64,000 bases of DNA from Microvirga ossetica (GTDB lineage Bacteria; Pseudomonadota; Alphaproteobacteria; Rhizobiales; Beijerinckiaceae), in assembly GCF_002741015.1 (NCBI RefSeq), contig NZ_CP016620.1, positions 124,001 to 188,000 of the forward strand, given 5' to 3'. Below the pieces are notes generated by a model. The model saw only the letters and a program-made list of their open reading frames with translations, was not told the origin of the DNA and searched no databases. Made by a program: the position numbers and the translations under genes. Below, in pieces: positions 43,920 to 54,539 of the stretch (its first letter is position 1; each line of letters begins with the position of its first letter).

Positions 43920-45092
43920 ATGACCACCGCCACTTCCCCGCCTCAGGACCCAAAGGAGCGCCGGACCCTCTCCGCGACGGTCACCATGCTGGCCATCGTA
44001 ACCGGATGGGCGCTGGCGCGTCACGTCCTCGTCGGCACCGCAAGTGCGGGAGCGGCAGTCAAGCACGAAGGTCGTCAGGCCAGTGCGGGTCGACCAGGTC
44101 AGGATCGCAGCGCTGGGCCGCCTGCTTCTCCCGCAGCAGCAGGCGAGAAGGAGCGCGGACGCGAAGCCGCCACGCCGACGCAGATCCCGACGCTCGGCTG
44201 GAAGGACATCCTGTGGCGGACTTACGAGGAGTTCGGTCAAGATCGGGTCATGGCCGTGGCAGCAGGCGTGACCTACTATGCCCTGCTCGCGATCTTTCCG
44301 GCGATCGCCGCCCTGGTGTCGGTCTACGGCCTGGTAGCTGATCCCGCGACGATCCAGGACCATCTCAATGCCCTCTCAGGCGTGCTGCCGGGCGGCGCGC
44401 TCGACATCATCCGTGAGCAGGTCACCCGCATCGCCTCCCAGGGCGGCGGCACCCTGGGCTTCAGCTTCGTCTTCGGCTTGGTGCTCTCGCTGTGGAGCGC
44501 CAACGCGGGCATGAAGGCGGTCATCGACGCCCTCAACATCGTCTACGACGAGGAGGAGAAGCGCGGCTTCCTAAAGCTGAACCTCGAGTCTCTGGGCTTC
44601 ACGTTGGCGGCTGTCGGGTTCATTCTCCTCGCCTTGACGGGAATCGTGGTCCTGCCCGTCCTGCTGGATTTCGTCGGCCTCAGCAGCAGCCTCGAATGGC
44701 TGCTCGCCATCGCCCGCTGGCCGGTTCTCCTGGCTGTAGTGAACCTCGGGCTGGCTGTGCTGTACCGCTACGGCCCGAGCCGCGACAAGGCCGAGTGGAA
44801 GTGGGTGACGCCGGGCAGCCTCGTGGCAGCTGTGCTGTGGCTCGTCGTGTCGATGCTGGTCTCGTGGTACGTGGCGAACTTCGGCAGCTACAACGAGACC
44901 TACGGCTCGTTGGGAGCGGTGATCGGCTTCATGACCTGGATCTGGATCACGAGCATCGTCGTGCTGCTGGGGGCCGAGGTCAACGCCGAGATGGAGCACC
45001 AGACCGCCAAGGACACCACGGAAGGTCCCACGAAGCCGATGGGGGCGCGCGGCGCCACCATGGCCGACACACTTGGCACGGCAAAGGCGTAA
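43920..45092 (+). CDS. YihY/virulence factor BrkB family membrane protein
   Basis: 390 residues from ATG 43920; an in-frame ATG at 43764 is less likely because the added 52 residues are low quality. An N-terminal hydrophobic segment and a Gly/Ala linker precede the family core: WRTYEEFGQDRVMAVAAGVTYYALLAIFPAIAALVSVYG, SLWSANAGMKAVIDALNIVYDEEEKRGF, and helices ending in TWIWITSIVVLLGAEVNAEMEHQT. It is an inner-membrane protein of unknown transport role. Confidence 0.88.
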   Translation: MTTATSPPQDPKERRTLSATVTMLAIVTGWALARHVLVGTASAGAAVKHEGRQASAGRPGQDRSAGPPASPAAAGEKERGREAATPTQIPTLGWKDILWRTYEEFGQDRVMAVAAGVTYYALLAIFPAIAALVSVYGLVADPATIQDHLNALSGVLPGGALDIIREQVTRIASQGGGTLGFSFVFGLVLSLWSANAGMKAVIDALNIVYDEEEKRGFLKLNLESLGFTLAAVGFILLALTGIVVLPVLLDFVGLSSSLEWLLAIARWPVLLAVVNLGLAVLYRYGPSRDKAEWKWVTPGSLVAAVLWLVVSMLVSWYVANFGSYNETYGSLGAVIGFMTWIWITSIVVLLGAEVNAEMEHQTAKDTTEGPTKPMGARGATMADTLGTAKA

Positions 45093-45626
45093 TCCGACGT
45101 CCTCATTCCGATGCTGACTCGCGACCTTTACCGGGCGGCACCTGCTCTACGGCGGGCACCTGATGTAGGATTCGGCTCCATGCGGCGTCTGTCCTGAACC
45201 GTCTCCCGATCAGGCCGGGCTTGAACTACGCCGCGCAGCTCGACCGCCCCTGCACCGAGTTCCTGAACGGCAGTAGAGGTTCCCGGAGGCGCGACCAATG
45301 AATCGATGAAAGGAATCCCCATCCACTGAAGTTTTGATCGCATGGAAGAAAGAGGACGTTGTACGCCGCTGATACGGTGGGTTCACGAGGCATTGGTGCG
45401 AGGAGCAGTACAGGCAAGTAAAGCTCGTCAGTGCGACAACTCCCTTCGCGGGCCGCCAAATCAAAGCGTTTCACAACAGATCCAAACAGTTTATGCACTT
45501 GAACCACCGCTACCACCATCGCCGAATATCGATCTTACCTCATCCGCGCTAGCCTTGTTCCTTGCAAAGAGGCTAGCGCTCGCACCACATTCCCAGCGTA
45601 TTGCCGTGCAAAGCCGGGAGCCTGCG
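45093..45626. other. Upstream region of the glycogen operon, no gene seen
   Basis: The glgX frame is open back to 45342 but carries no family sequence or ribosome site before 45627. A promoter for glgX-glgP is expected here. No repeat or RNA structure stood out. Confidence 0.45.
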
Positions 45627-47681
45627 ATGGATGAGTCCGTACCTGCGATCAAGCTTGAAGCTGGCCATCCCCTGCTGCTTGGGATGCATGAAGCTGGCGG
45701 CAAGTTTAATTTCTCGATCCTCTGCCGGCATGCCACAGGGGTCAGTCTGCTGCTGTTCGACCGGGACGACCCCGAACCGACCCACGTTATCGAGCTCAGT
45801 CCAGAACAGCACCGCACCGGTGATGTCTGGCACATTGGTCTCAAGGGCCAACTGCACGGCAAGGGGTATGCCATTCGGGTCAAGAGGCCGTCAGATTCGA
45901 CCGAGCCGCGCGACCTTGGCCTTGGCCAGTTCCTTCTCGACCCCTACGCGGCGGCGATCTTGAACCTGCATGAATACGATCATAACCCTGGTCCGGCGAG
46001 ACCTTTTGCCATCAACCTTGTCGTCGACCATGCGTTCGACTGGCAGGGCATTCGCCGGCCGCATCAGGCCTGGAGCGATCTGATCATTTACGAAACCCAC
46101 GTCCGCGGCCTCACGAACGATCCGGCATCGGGAGTCCGTCATCCCGGTCAGTACCTCGGCCTTGTGGAGAAGATTCCCTACCTGCGGGACCTTGGCATCA
46201 CCGCTGTCGAACTCCTGCCAATCCAGGAGTTCCGCGACTATGAGCGCTGGCGACCGGGTGTCGGATGGGGCCCCGTACTGCGGAACTACTGGGGCTATAA
46301 TCCCGTCGCCTTCTTCGCGCCCAAGGCTGGTTATGCCAGCAACGAAGACCCGCGTGCCGCCATCATCGAGTTCAAGACCATGGTCCGGGAGCTCCACAGG
46401 GCCGGGATCGAGGTCATCCTCGATGTTGTGTTCAACCACACGCCCGAGGGCGACGAAACCGGCCCGACCATCAGCCTTCGCGACCTCGACCCCTCAACCT
46501 ACTACCTTCTCACGCCCGACACGAAGCGCTACGTTGATGTCACGGGTTGCGGCAACACGCTGAACTGCAACCACCCGATCGTTCGCACCCTGATCATCGA
46601 CTGCCTGCGTTATTGGGTCGTTCACTTCCACATCGATGGGTTCCGCTTCGACCTCGCGTCCGTCCTAACACGCGACCAGGATGGAGCCCTGCTCCACAAG
46701 CCTCCCCTGCTCGAGCAGATTGCTGAAGATCCGGTCCTGCGTGACGTGAAGCTGATTGCAGAGCCCTGGGATGCGGGTGGGGCCTTTCAGGTTGGATCCT
46801 TCCCGGGCCAGCGGTGGGCAGAGTGGAATTCCCGCTATCGCGACGATGTGCGCCGCTTCTGGCGCGGTGATGCAGGCATGGCCGGCGCCTTCGCGACACG
46901 CCTCGGTGGCAGTGCCGATCTGTACCAGAGCACAGGCAAGACGCCGTTGAACAGCGTCAACTTCGTGACGTGCCATGATGGCTTTACGCTCAACGATCTC
47001 GTCAGCTATGCGCACAAGCATAATCAGGCCAATGGCGAGGATAATCGCGACGGCAGCACCGAGAACTTCAGCGAGAACAACGGGGTCGAAGGCCGGAGCG
47101 ACGATCCATTGGTCGAGACGGTGCGGCTGCGGCAGATCAAGAACATGCTGGTTACGCTTTTCGTCTCGCGGGGCGTCCCAATGCTCCTTGGCGGGGACGA
47201 GTTCCGCCGCAGCCATTCCGGCAACAACAATGCCTATTGCCAGGACAACGAGATCTCCTGGTACGATTGGAGCCTCACGGAACGCAATGCAGGCTTAGTC
47301 CGGTTTGTGAGCCGCCTCATTGCGTTCCGCAAGGCGCACCGTGTTCTGGGAGCCGGAGGGTTTTACACCGACCGGGAGATCAGCTGGTTCGGGAGCGAGG
47401 GGAGGGATCCTGAGTGGGACGGACGAGAGAACCGAATTGGCTGCGTCATTGGAGAGAGCGGGCACGGAGCCGCGGACGCGACGCTCTGTCTGTTGTTTAA
47501 CGCCACCTCTGGGCCCAGCCGCTTCGCGCTCCCAGGGACAGCCGCTCCATGGCGCGTGGCCGTCGATACATCCAAGCCGTCGCCGGAGGACATCGCTGAA
47601 CCGGGCGAGGAAGCAGTGCTTCCCGCCCCCGGATTGGTCATCGTCTCCCCGCGGTCAACCGTCATTCTGGTCGTCGGATAG
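45627..47681 (+). CDS. glgX: Glycogen debranching enzyme GlgX (GH13)
   Basis: 684 residues from MDESVPAIKLEAGHPL at 45627 (GGGAG upstream). An N-terminal CBM48-like domain (about 1-150) precedes the GH13 barrel: VILDVVFNHT, nucleophile Asp in IDGFRFDLAS, acid/base Glu in KLIAEPWDAGG and transition-state Asp in VNFVTCHDGF. It hydrolyses alpha-1,6 branches of limit dextrins made by phosphorylase. glgP starts 50 bases downstream. Confidence 0.93.
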   Translation: MDESVPAIKLEAGHPLLLGMHEAGGKFNFSILCRHATGVSLLLFDRDDPEPTHVIELSPEQHRTGDVWHIGLKGQLHGKGYAIRVKRPSDSTEPRDLGLGQFLLDPYAAAILNLHEYDHNPGPARPFAINLVVDHAFDWQGIRRPHQAWSDLIIYETHVRGLTNDPASGVRHPGQYLGLVEKIPYLRDLGITAVELLPIQEFRDYERWRPGVGWGPVLRNYWGYNPVAFFAPKAGYASNEDPRAAIIEFKTMVRELHRAGIEVILDVVFNHTPEGDETGPTISLRDLDPSTYYLLTPDTKRYVDVTGCGNTLNCNHPIVRTLIIDCLRYWVVHFHIDGFRFDLASVLTRDQDGALLHKPPLLEQIAEDPVLRDVKLIAEPWDAGGAFQVGSFPGQRWAEWNSRYRDDVRRFWRGDAGMAGAFATRLGGSADLYQSTGKTPLNSVNFVTCHDGFTLNDLVSYAHKHNQANGEDNRDGSTENFSENNGVEGRSDDPLVETVRLRQIKNMLVTLFVSRGVPMLLGGDEFRRSHSGNNNAYCQDNEISWYDWSLTERNAGLVRFVSRLIAFRKAHRVLGAGGFYTDREISWFGSEGRDPEWDGRENRIGCVIGESGHGAADATLCLLFNATSGPSRFALPGTAAPWRVAVDTSKPSPEDIAEPGEEAVLPAPGLVIVSPRSTVILVVG

Positions 47682-47731
47682 GCGTCCCCGGAGCGACAAG
47701 CCTATTGATCAAGAGCAGTCTGGAGGTGCTG

Positions 47732-49426
47732 ATGCCCACGATCCAAGCCTATCTCCCACGCACGCGGATCGCCTACTTTTCGATGGAGATCGGGCTTCGG
47801 CCAGAGATCCACACCTATGCAGGCGGGCTTGGCATCCTGGCCGGAGATGTGGCGCGCTCCGCGGCCGATCTTGAGCTTCCGATGGTGTTCGTCACCCTGG
47901 CAAGCCGCCAGGGCTATCTGCGCCAGGAAATTAACGAGGATGGCTGGCAGATCGATCACCCCGACCCCTGGGACCTGAGCCGATGGGCCACACCGCTCGG
48001 AGCCATGACCGCCATCACCATCGAAGGACGCTCGGTTTGGGTGCGGCCCTGGCTTTACGAACTGAACTCCCCGCGCGACAACCGGGTCCCTGTCATCCTC
48101 CTCGACACCGATGTTGAGCCAAATGCGCCCGAGGATCGCAGCATCACGGACCGGCTTTATGGCGGGAACGAGATTGATCGTTTGAAGCAGGAGGTTGTGC
48201 TGGGGGTCGGTGGTGAAAGCATCCTGCGCGCACTCGGGTTCGCTATCGAGACGTACCATATGAACGAGGGGCATGCCGCTCTTCTTGCCGTCTCGTTGCT
48301 GCGTCAGCATCGCCGCGGCCGCTATGAGGGCACGGAGGAGCTCATGCGGTACAATGCGGACGCGGTGCGCCGCCAGTGCGTGTTTACCACCCACACCCCG
48401 GTCGAGGCGGGGCACGACCGGTTCAACTATGACGACGCTATGCGGGTCCTCGGCGACTTCATTGAGCTTGATCAGCTGAAGCTTCTGGCCGGCTCCGACA
48501 AGCTCAATATGACGCATCTTGCCTTGAAGCTCAGCGGCTATATCAACGGCGTTGCTCGCCGGCACGCGGAAACAGCCCGACAGTTGTATCCTGGTTACCG
48601 GATCCGCTCGATCACAAACGGTGTTCACCCCGGTCGTTGGGTGCATCCGGCAATGGCGGAGTTGTTCGATGGCATCTTCCCGGAGTGGCGGTATGAGCCT
48701 GACGAGCTGACGCGGGCCGACCAGCAGAGTGATGCAGCCGTCTGGACGGCGCACGAACAAGCCAAACGCGAGCTTGTTGAGGAGATCCGGTCCAGGACAG
48801 GTCGCGCCCTGGATCCCTCGCTGCCGATTATTGGCTTTGCGCGGCGAATGACGGGCTACAAGCGTCCCGAGCTTTTGTTTGCCGACACGGAGCGGCTTGA
48901 GGCGATCCACCGCCGCCTGCCGTTTCAGGTTGTGCTTGCCGGCAAGGCTCACCCGCGTGATGACGGCGGCAAGGCATCGATCCAGCAGATCCTCGCGCAC
49001 TCCCGCCGGGCGGAAAGCCCTGTTGTTTTCCTGCCCGGATACGAGATGGAGCTGGCCGCCAAGCTGGTTGCCGGGAGTGATGTCTGGCTGAACACGCCGC
49101 TTCCACCCTACGAAGCCTCTGGGACCAGTGGCATGAAGGCGGCGCTCAACGGCGTGCTGAATCTCAGCACCCTTGACGGCTGGTGGGTTGAGGCCTGCGA
49201 AGAGGGGATCACCGGATGGGCAATCGACCATTATCACGGCGAGTCCGCGCACGGCGCGGATTCACAGGCTCTCTACAACAAGCTGGAGCATATTGTTCTT
49301 CCGCTCTATCATCAGGATCGATCTCGTTGGACCTGGATGATGAAGCAAGCAATCAGCAGGATCGGATCACGGTTCAATACCCAGCACATGATGCGACGCT
49401 ACGCATCCGAAGCGTATCTTCGCTAG
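47732..49426 (+). CDS. glgP: Alpha-glucan phosphorylase, short form (GT35)
   Basis: 564 residues from ATG 47732 (GGAGG ends five bases upstream). It is shorter than classical GlgP (about 800) and matches the short bacterial/archaeal type. FSMEIGLRPEIHTYAGGLGILAGD, TTHTPVEAGHDRF and the PLP site EASGTSGMKAALNGVLN (Lys) are visible. It releases glucose-1-phosphate from glycogen ends and works with GlgX in the same operon. Confidence 0.92.
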   Translation: MPTIQAYLPRTRIAYFSMEIGLRPEIHTYAGGLGILAGDVARSAADLELPMVFVTLASRQGYLRQEINEDGWQIDHPDPWDLSRWATPLGAMTAITIEGRSVWVRPWLYELNSPRDNRVPVILLDTDVEPNAPEDRSITDRLYGGNEIDRLKQEVVLGVGGESILRALGFAIETYHMNEGHAALLAVSLLRQHRRGRYEGTEELMRYNADAVRRQCVFTTHTPVEAGHDRFNYDDAMRVLGDFIELDQLKLLAGSDKLNMTHLALKLSGYINGVARRHAETARQLYPGYRIRSITNGVHPGRWVHPAMAELFDGIFPEWRYEPDELTRADQQSDAAVWTAHEQAKRELVEEIRSRTGRALDPSLPIIGFARRMTGYKRPELLFADTERLEAIHRRLPFQVVLAGKAHPRDDGGKASIQQILAHSRRAESPVVFLPGYEMELAAKLVAGSDVWLNTPLPPYEASGTSGMKAALNGVLNLSTLDGWWVEACEEGITGWAIDHYHGESAHGADSQALYNKLEHIVLPLYHQDRSRWTWMMKQAISRIGSRFNTQHMMRRYASEAYLR

Positions 49427-49573
49427 ACCCTGAAAGGCTGGCAGAAGGTCACAGAGGCCAGTCCACAAGAATTCGCGTTGCCTGAGCCCCACAAGGATGT
49501 TCTGGATCGTTGCGATAATGGGTGCCATCATCGCTGTGCGTTAGCCTTTGGGACGTTGGCCTATGGTGGTCCG

Positions 49574-51342
49574 ATGGCTCTCGATCAGGCCCTTGCCTTC
49601 ACCGTCCTCGCCGCGACCATGGTCCTCTTCATCTGGGGCCGGCTACGCTACGATCTGGTTGCCGTCCTGGCCCTGCTGGCGGCGGTGTTCACCGGCATCG
49701 TGCCCTACGGCCAAGCCTTTACCGGTTTCAGCGACGACATCGTGGCCAGCGCCCTGATCGTCAGCGCGGCGGTGGCACGCTCCGGCGTGATGGAAGCGGC
49801 CCTGACGAAGGTCTCGCCGCATGTGACTTCCGTGCAAGGGCAGATCGTGCTTCTCGTCACGGCGGTGACCATCCTATCCGCCTTCGTCAAAAACATCGGC
49901 GCGCTCGCGATGCTGATCCCGGTCGCGCTCCAGGTCGCCCGCCGCTCCAGGGCCTCCCCTCGTGCTTTCTGATGCCGATGGCCTTTGGCTCCCTGCTCGG
50001 CGGGCTGATCACCCTGGTCGGCACCTCGCCCAACATCATCGTCTCGCGCCTGCGCGAGCAATTGACGGGGCAGCCCTTCGGCATGTTCGACTTCGCCCCG
50101 GTCGGCCTCGGCCTCGCGGCGGCGGGTGTTGTGTTCCTGGCTTTCGGGTATCGTCTGCTGCCAGGCGGACGCAAGGCCGGCGGCGCCCTCAACGAGGCGC
50201 TGGTCATCCCCGATTACATGACCGAGGCGCGCGTCACAGCGGGTTCAGCCGTCGTCGGCCGGACCGTCAGCGACCTGACGCGGTTATGCGACAACGAGAT
50301 CACGGTGACGGGCATCGTTCGGCACAAAACCGAGCGCATGATGCCGTTGCCGGATGCCGTTCTTCGGGCAGACGACATCCTCCTCTTGGAGGGCGACCCT
50401 GAAGCGCTCGAGCGGGCCGTGGCGGGCGCCCATCTGAAGCTCGAGGGCGCGGATCGCCCGACCCACGCCAAGGGGGCGGCCAACGAGATCAGAGGCATCG
50501 AGGCGGTGGTCGGGCCGACCTCCATCCTGAGCGGCCAGACGGCCAAGCGCATGACCCTGCATGAGCGCTTCACCATCAATCTGCTCGCCGTCAGTCGCAG
50601 CGGCCAGCATTTCACCGAGCGTCTGCGGGACATCATCCTCCACCCCGGTGATGTCCTGGTGCTGAAGGGTGATCTTACCCACCTGCCAGAAAAGCTGCGG
50701 GAGCTCGGCTGTCTGCCACTGGCCGAACGGGCGATCCGCCTGGGCAATGTGCGCCAGGGTCTCATTCCGATAACCGTCCTGGGCGGGGCGATGGGGCTTA
50801 CGGCTGTGGGCGCACTGCCCGTTGCCATCGCATTCTTTACGGCTGCGGTGATGATGATCCTGTTGGGAGCGCTCTCCCTGCGTGAGGCGTACGCGGCCAT
50901 CGATTGGCCGATTCTGGTGATGCTCGGGGCTCTCATCCCGGTGAGTGAGGCGATCCGCACCACGGGTGGAGCTGATCTGGTCGCCAGGGCGCTGTCGGAC
51001 CTGGCCGGGACCTTACCGTCCTACGGTGCGCTTGCGCTCATGATGATTGCCGCGATGGCGGTCACGCCGTTCCTCAACAATGCCGCCACCGTTCTGGTGA
51101 TGGCTCCCATCGCGGTAAGTTTCGCCCAGCAGCTGGGCTATCGGCCCGATGCATTCCTGATGGCGGTGGCCATCGGCGCGGCCTGCGATTTCCTCACCCC
51201 CATCGGGCACCAGTGCAACACGCTGGTGATGGGGCCGGGCGGTTACCGTTTCGGTGATTACTGGCGGCTGGGGCTGCCGCTGTCGATCCTCGTCCTGGTG
51301 CTCGGCGCGCCGCTCATCCTGCTCGTGTGGCCGCTGGCCTGA
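49574..51342 (+). pseudogene. SLC13-type anion transporter with TrkA-C domains, frameshifted
   Basis: From ATG 49574 the frame gives helices MVLFIWGRLRYDLVAVLALLAAV and FVKNIGALAMLIPVALQVARRS, then stops at 49972 (ASPRAF*). The continuation LMPMAFGSLLGGLITLVGTSPNIIVS ... LLVWPLA to 51342 is in another frame; restoring one C after 49969 rejoins them as AFLMPMAF. It has two cytoplasmic TrkA-C (RCK) regions (about 50220-50700) and a second SLC13 half with TPFLNNAATVLVMAP. Likely a sulfate or dicarboxylate transporter of about 588 residues. Confidence 0.85.
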
Positions 51343-51462
51343 CGGGCCGCCTGCGCTGATACTTGGTGTTCGGAGAGGCGGGCATGGTTTTGCCATCGAG
51401 TCATCGGCTATAATGGGACAAGACCTCGCGCAGGGGGCGAGAGATTCAGAGGAGAGCGGTTC

Positions 51463-51789
51463 ATGCGGTCCATCACCCTGTCAGCGTTCCTCGCTACCAC
51501 GATCATGACCGTTCCGGCTCAGGCCCAAGTGCCGGAGGAGGTGGAGTCCTGCCGGCTGGCCGGCCTGGTGGCGCTGAAGGAGCGGTCGCCGGCGATCAAG
51601 GACCTGACCTTTGACATCGATGGCCTGGCGATCTCGAAGGCGAACACCAAGGTCGAAGACACCCCCGTGAAAATGGTGATCATGGGCGACGCCTATCTGC
51701 AGCGCGAGAACACCGACAAGCCGAACCGCTTCGTCTGCCTGATCGGCGAGAAGGGCAAGGTCCTGCTGACCTTCTTCACCGAGCAGTAG
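51463..51789 (+). CDS. Small secreted protein, paralogue of 63644-63967
   Basis: 108 residues with a Sec signal peptide (SITLSAFLATTIMTVPAQAQ). The mature part is VPEEVESCRLAGLVALKERSPAIKDLTFDID, KANTKVEDTPVKMVIMGDAYLQRE and a C-terminal DKPNRFVCLIGEKGKVLLTFFTEQ, with two Cys that may pair. I do not recognise a named family. AGAGGAGAG lies a few bases before the ATG. Confidence 0.75.
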   Translation: MRSITLSAFLATTIMTVPAQAQVPEEVESCRLAGLVALKERSPAIKDLTFDIDGLAISKANTKVEDTPVKMVIMGDAYLQRENTDKPNRFVCLIGEKGKVLLTFFTEQ

Positions 51790-52087
51790 GCAAGACCTCG
51801 ATCAGGGGGCTTGCTCTGACAACCCGACAGCCCACTGGCGGACGACTCCCCATTGTGGATCACCTTTGCCGCTATGTGGCCACGATGAGGGGTGTAGAGT
51901 TCTCCCAGCCATGCTGGAAGACCGGCTTGACGAGGTGGCGGTTCCGCATGGCCAGGCCCGACTGCGCCGAGGCACCAGCGCTGTCGGTGCTGCTGCGCGC
52001 GAGGGATCGGCAGCGGGGCCACTGGAGCAAGGGGCGAGCCTCGCGCGCATGCATTTGGACAGAGGACCACACAGCAGAGGCAGACCC

Positions 52088-53032
52088 ATGACTTCCGCTA
52101 CGGGCATAACCTCTTCATCCGCTCGACGGATGGTGACAGCTCTCTTCGACCGTCGCAGCGATGCCGAGAACGCCATCGGGCGTTTGGTCAATGCGGGCGT
52201 TCCCCACGACCGCATTTGCTTGATGCCGGGCGACGCGAGCGATGCCTCTGATGATGCCGGTGCATCCTCCCGCCCAGAGCCGCGCGGCTTCTGGGGCTCT
52301 CTCGGGGATTGGCTCCTGCCCGACGAGGACCGGCATGTCTATGCGGAGGGCCTGAGCCGGGGAGGGTACCTGATCTCGGTCACTACCGGCGATGAACACT
52401 ATGCCCGCGTGATGGCGATCCTGGACAGCGAGGACGCCATCGACATTGACGAGCGGGCTGAGAGTTGGCGCGCGGAGGGTTGGGCAGGCTGGGTGGGCAC
52501 GTCAACGGGGGTGGGCTCCGCCACCTCCGTCTCACCGGTTTTCGCCAACGTCCGCGCGGAAGACCGCGATGCCGAGGCGGTCGCCAGCCCCGGTAAAACG
52601 GGCTTGGCCGGTGCCGAAGCCGGTCTGTCGGATCGCGGCGAGCAAGTCCTTCCAGTCGTGGAAGAGACGCTGCGGATCGGCATGCGTGATGTCAGTCACG
52701 GGCACGTTCGGATTCGCTCTTATGTGGTCGAAACACCCGTCGAAGAGCAGGTGACCCTGCGCGAGGAGCGCGTTGCGGTCGAGCGCCGTCCAGTGGATCG
52801 GGCCTTGAGCGATGCCGATCCGGCCTTCCAGGAGCGGACTATCGAAGCCGAGGAGCGGGCGGAGGAGGCCGTGGTTTCGAAGGAAGCGCGGGTTAAGGAA
52901 GAGCTTGTGGTGCGGAAGGAGACCGAACAGCGCACAGAGACCATTTCCGACACGGTTCGCAGCACCGAGGTCGATGTCGAGGATGAGCGCGGCATTCGGA
53001 TCCCTGGCACCAAAACTACCGACCGAATCTAA
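52088..53032 (+). CDS. YsnF/AvaK-domain (DUF2382) general stress protein
   Basis: 314 residues from ATG 52088; the frame is open further upstream without family sequence. N-terminal stress-type domain about 15-110 (VTALFDRRSDAENAIGRLVNAGVPHDRICLMPGD, YAEGLSRGGYLISV). C-terminal DUF2382 about 190-310 (LPVVEETLRIGMRDVSHGHVRIRSYVVETPVEEQVTLREERVAVERRPVD, then EERAEEAVVSKEARVKEELVVRKE). The C-terminal half is very close to the gene at 56994. Role unknown; associated with desiccation and general stress. Confidence 0.85.
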   Translation: MTSATGITSSSARRMVTALFDRRSDAENAIGRLVNAGVPHDRICLMPGDASDASDDAGASSRPEPRGFWGSLGDWLLPDEDRHVYAEGLSRGGYLISVTTGDEHYARVMAILDSEDAIDIDERAESWRAEGWAGWVGTSTGVGSATSVSPVFANVRAEDRDAEAVASPGKTGLAGAEAGLSDRGEQVLPVVEETLRIGMRDVSHGHVRIRSYVVETPVEEQVTLREERVAVERRPVDRALSDADPAFQERTIEAEERAEEAVVSKEARVKEELVVRKETEQRTETISDTVRSTEVDVEDERGIRIPGTKTTDRI

Positions 53033-53059
53033 CCCTGGCTGGCATAAGTGCTGAATCTG

Positions 53060-53089
53060 AAGGCTCGGGCCGACAATGCCCGGGCCTTC
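53060..53089 (+). terminator. Rho-independent terminator after the DUF2382 gene
   Basis: Stem AAGGCTCGGGC/GCCCGGGCCTT with a 7-base loop, 27 bases after the stop, followed by a short T/C stretch. Confidence 0.75.
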
Positions 53090-53187
53090 TCCGTGAGCAG
53101 CTCCAAACAAGCTTGGGAAACATCCGCCGGCGCAATCGTGGCGAAGAACTCCAAGAAATCGGTGGCTCATGGCAAGCCCGACGGGTC

Positions 53188-53409
53188 CTATAGGATTGGC
53201 TTGCCGCCGGTGACCGCAATCGTCGCACCCGAGACATAGCTTGCCTCGTCGGAGGCCAGCAGGACGTAGACCGGCGCCAGCTCGGCTGGCTGGGCCGGAC
53301 GCTTCATTGGCACCTGCTCGCCGAAATGCTCAACCTTCTCGCTCGGCATCGTCGACGGAATCAATGGGGTCCAGACAGGGCCAGGGGCGACGCAACTCGC
53401 CCGAATGCC
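53188..53409 (-). pseudogene. SDR-family oxidoreductase, 3' fragment
   Basis: Minus-strand frame GIRASCVAPGPVWTPLIPSTMP, PMKRPAQPAELAPVYVLLASDEASYVSGATIAVTGGKPIL* is the C-terminal third of a glucose-1-dehydrogenase-like SDR. The Rossmann and catalytic parts are absent; homology ends at about 53409. Confidence 0.75.
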
Positions 53410-53831
53410 TTACTCGGCGAGCAATCGATGACGACGCAGGTCAGGGTAACTCCAACAGGACTTACCAGGCTGTCCGGGATGCTTCCTCGCGCCGCTGCCT
53501 GAGTTGGCCTCGCTCCTAGCCTCCATAACATGGATGCGCACCGCCTCAGCGATGATCCGGTGGGGCGATTTAGCCTGCTGGGCATAGGCCTGTACGGCGT
53601 CATAGGGCGCATCTTGGCCCCAATGGCAACGGTAAACGCCCGTGTCCAGCACCACTTCCTGGAAGTGAGCAAGGGCCTCTGTCGTGGATCAAGGACCGCA
53701 TCAGCCAGTACAGCTTCGTCGAAGGCATTGACTACGGTGTTGACTTTGATCCCCAAATCGGAGGGATGGAGATCGCCGTTTTGTTGATTACTGGGTCAGT
53801 CTCGACATGGCTGCTGCCGTCGCGGGACGGA
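53410..53831. other. Junk-like stretch, possible remnants
   Basis: A minus-strand frame contains VLDTGVYRCHWGQDAPYDAVQAYAQQAKSPHR, which looks protein-like but was not assigned. No ribosome site or complete gene was found. It joins the SDR fragment on one side. Confidence 0.35.
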
Positions 53832-53963
53832 CTACCAGCGCTTAGCGAAATTCCCAACGGCAGCGCCGACAGCGATGCCAATGGCAATGCCGATAGCAAT
53901 ATGATCCAGAGCCGCGCCTAAGGCCGCCCGTACACCCACACCGATCGCAATTCCCAGAGCCAT
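53832..53963 (-). CDS. Small glycine-zipper-like protein, 43 residues
   Basis: ATG 53963 has GAGGG about eight bases upstream. The product MALGIAIGVGVRAALGAALD then IAIGIAIGIAVGAAVGNFAKRW is made of GxxxG-type repeats and could insert in membranes. No family assigned. Confidence 0.5.
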   Translation of the reverse strand: MALGIAIGVGVRAALGAALDHIAIGIAIGIAVGAAVGNFAKRW

Positions 53964-54080
53964 GCTTCGATCCCTCAGAAGGGATATGAAGATAGATTGG
54001 CGGCCATCTCTGGTAGCATGTGGCCAGAGACTAGATGCCGTAATGGGCCTGCCGCTCGCGAAGTAGCGTAGCGGGGTGGC

Positions 54081-54146
54081 TGTCCCTCAAAGTGATGGTG
54101 TTGGAATGGGGTCCGAGGTGATCGGCCCCAAGCATCATGAGGGACA
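54081..54146. repeat. Inverted repeat just upstream of the IS110 remnant
   Basis: TGTCCCTCA (54081-54089) and TGAGGGACA (54138-54146) are exact complements; extended with CATCA/TGATG the match continues with three extra bases on one arm. It lies directly before the IS110 transposase ATG at 54150, as expected for the element's non-coding left part. Confidence 0.55.
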
Positions 54147-54149
54147 GCG

Positions 54150-54539
54150 ATGGAGCAGTATGCTGGAATCGACGTCTCATTGAAACTGAGCAGCGTCTGT
54201 GTGGTGGATGCCGCGGGTAACATCCGCCGCGAGCTTAAGGTGCCCAGCGAGCCTGAGGCTCCGGTGCAGTTCTTTCAGCAGTTGGAGCCAGCGCCGGTCA
54301 CGATCGGCCTGGAGGCCGGGCCGCTCTCCCAATGGCTCTACGCTGGTCTTGTCCGCGCCGGCTTTGATGTCGTGCTGCTGGAGACCCGGCATGTGAAGGC
54401 GGCACTCTCGGCCATACCAGTCAAAACGGATCGCAAGGACGCCCGTGGTATTGCTCAGATGGTGCGGATGGGCTGGTACCGACCGGTGCATTGCAAAACC
54501 CTGGCGGCGCAGGAAATCCGCGCCCTCCTGACCGCGTGC
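54150..54539 (+). pseudogene. IS110-family transposase, N-terminal half
   Basis: MEQYAGIDVSLKLSSVCVVD, PVTIGLEAGPLSQWLYAGL, VVLLETRHVKAALSAIPVKTDRKDARGIAQMVRMGWY and CKTLAAQEIRALLTA form the RuvC-like DEDD half (D, E, D, D visible). Homology stops after ALLTAC at about 54539, and the transposase C-terminal domain with its Ser is gone. The frame runs on into unrelated DNA to 54722. Confidence 0.8.

Noticed and set aside
45342..45626. N-terminal extension of GlgX
   Set aside because: 95 residues without CBM48 pattern or ribosome site; the family begins at about 45627.
53361..53756. Minus-strand frame of 131 codons upstream of the SDR fragment
   Set aside because: It does not continue the SDR fold in frame and has no recognisable product.
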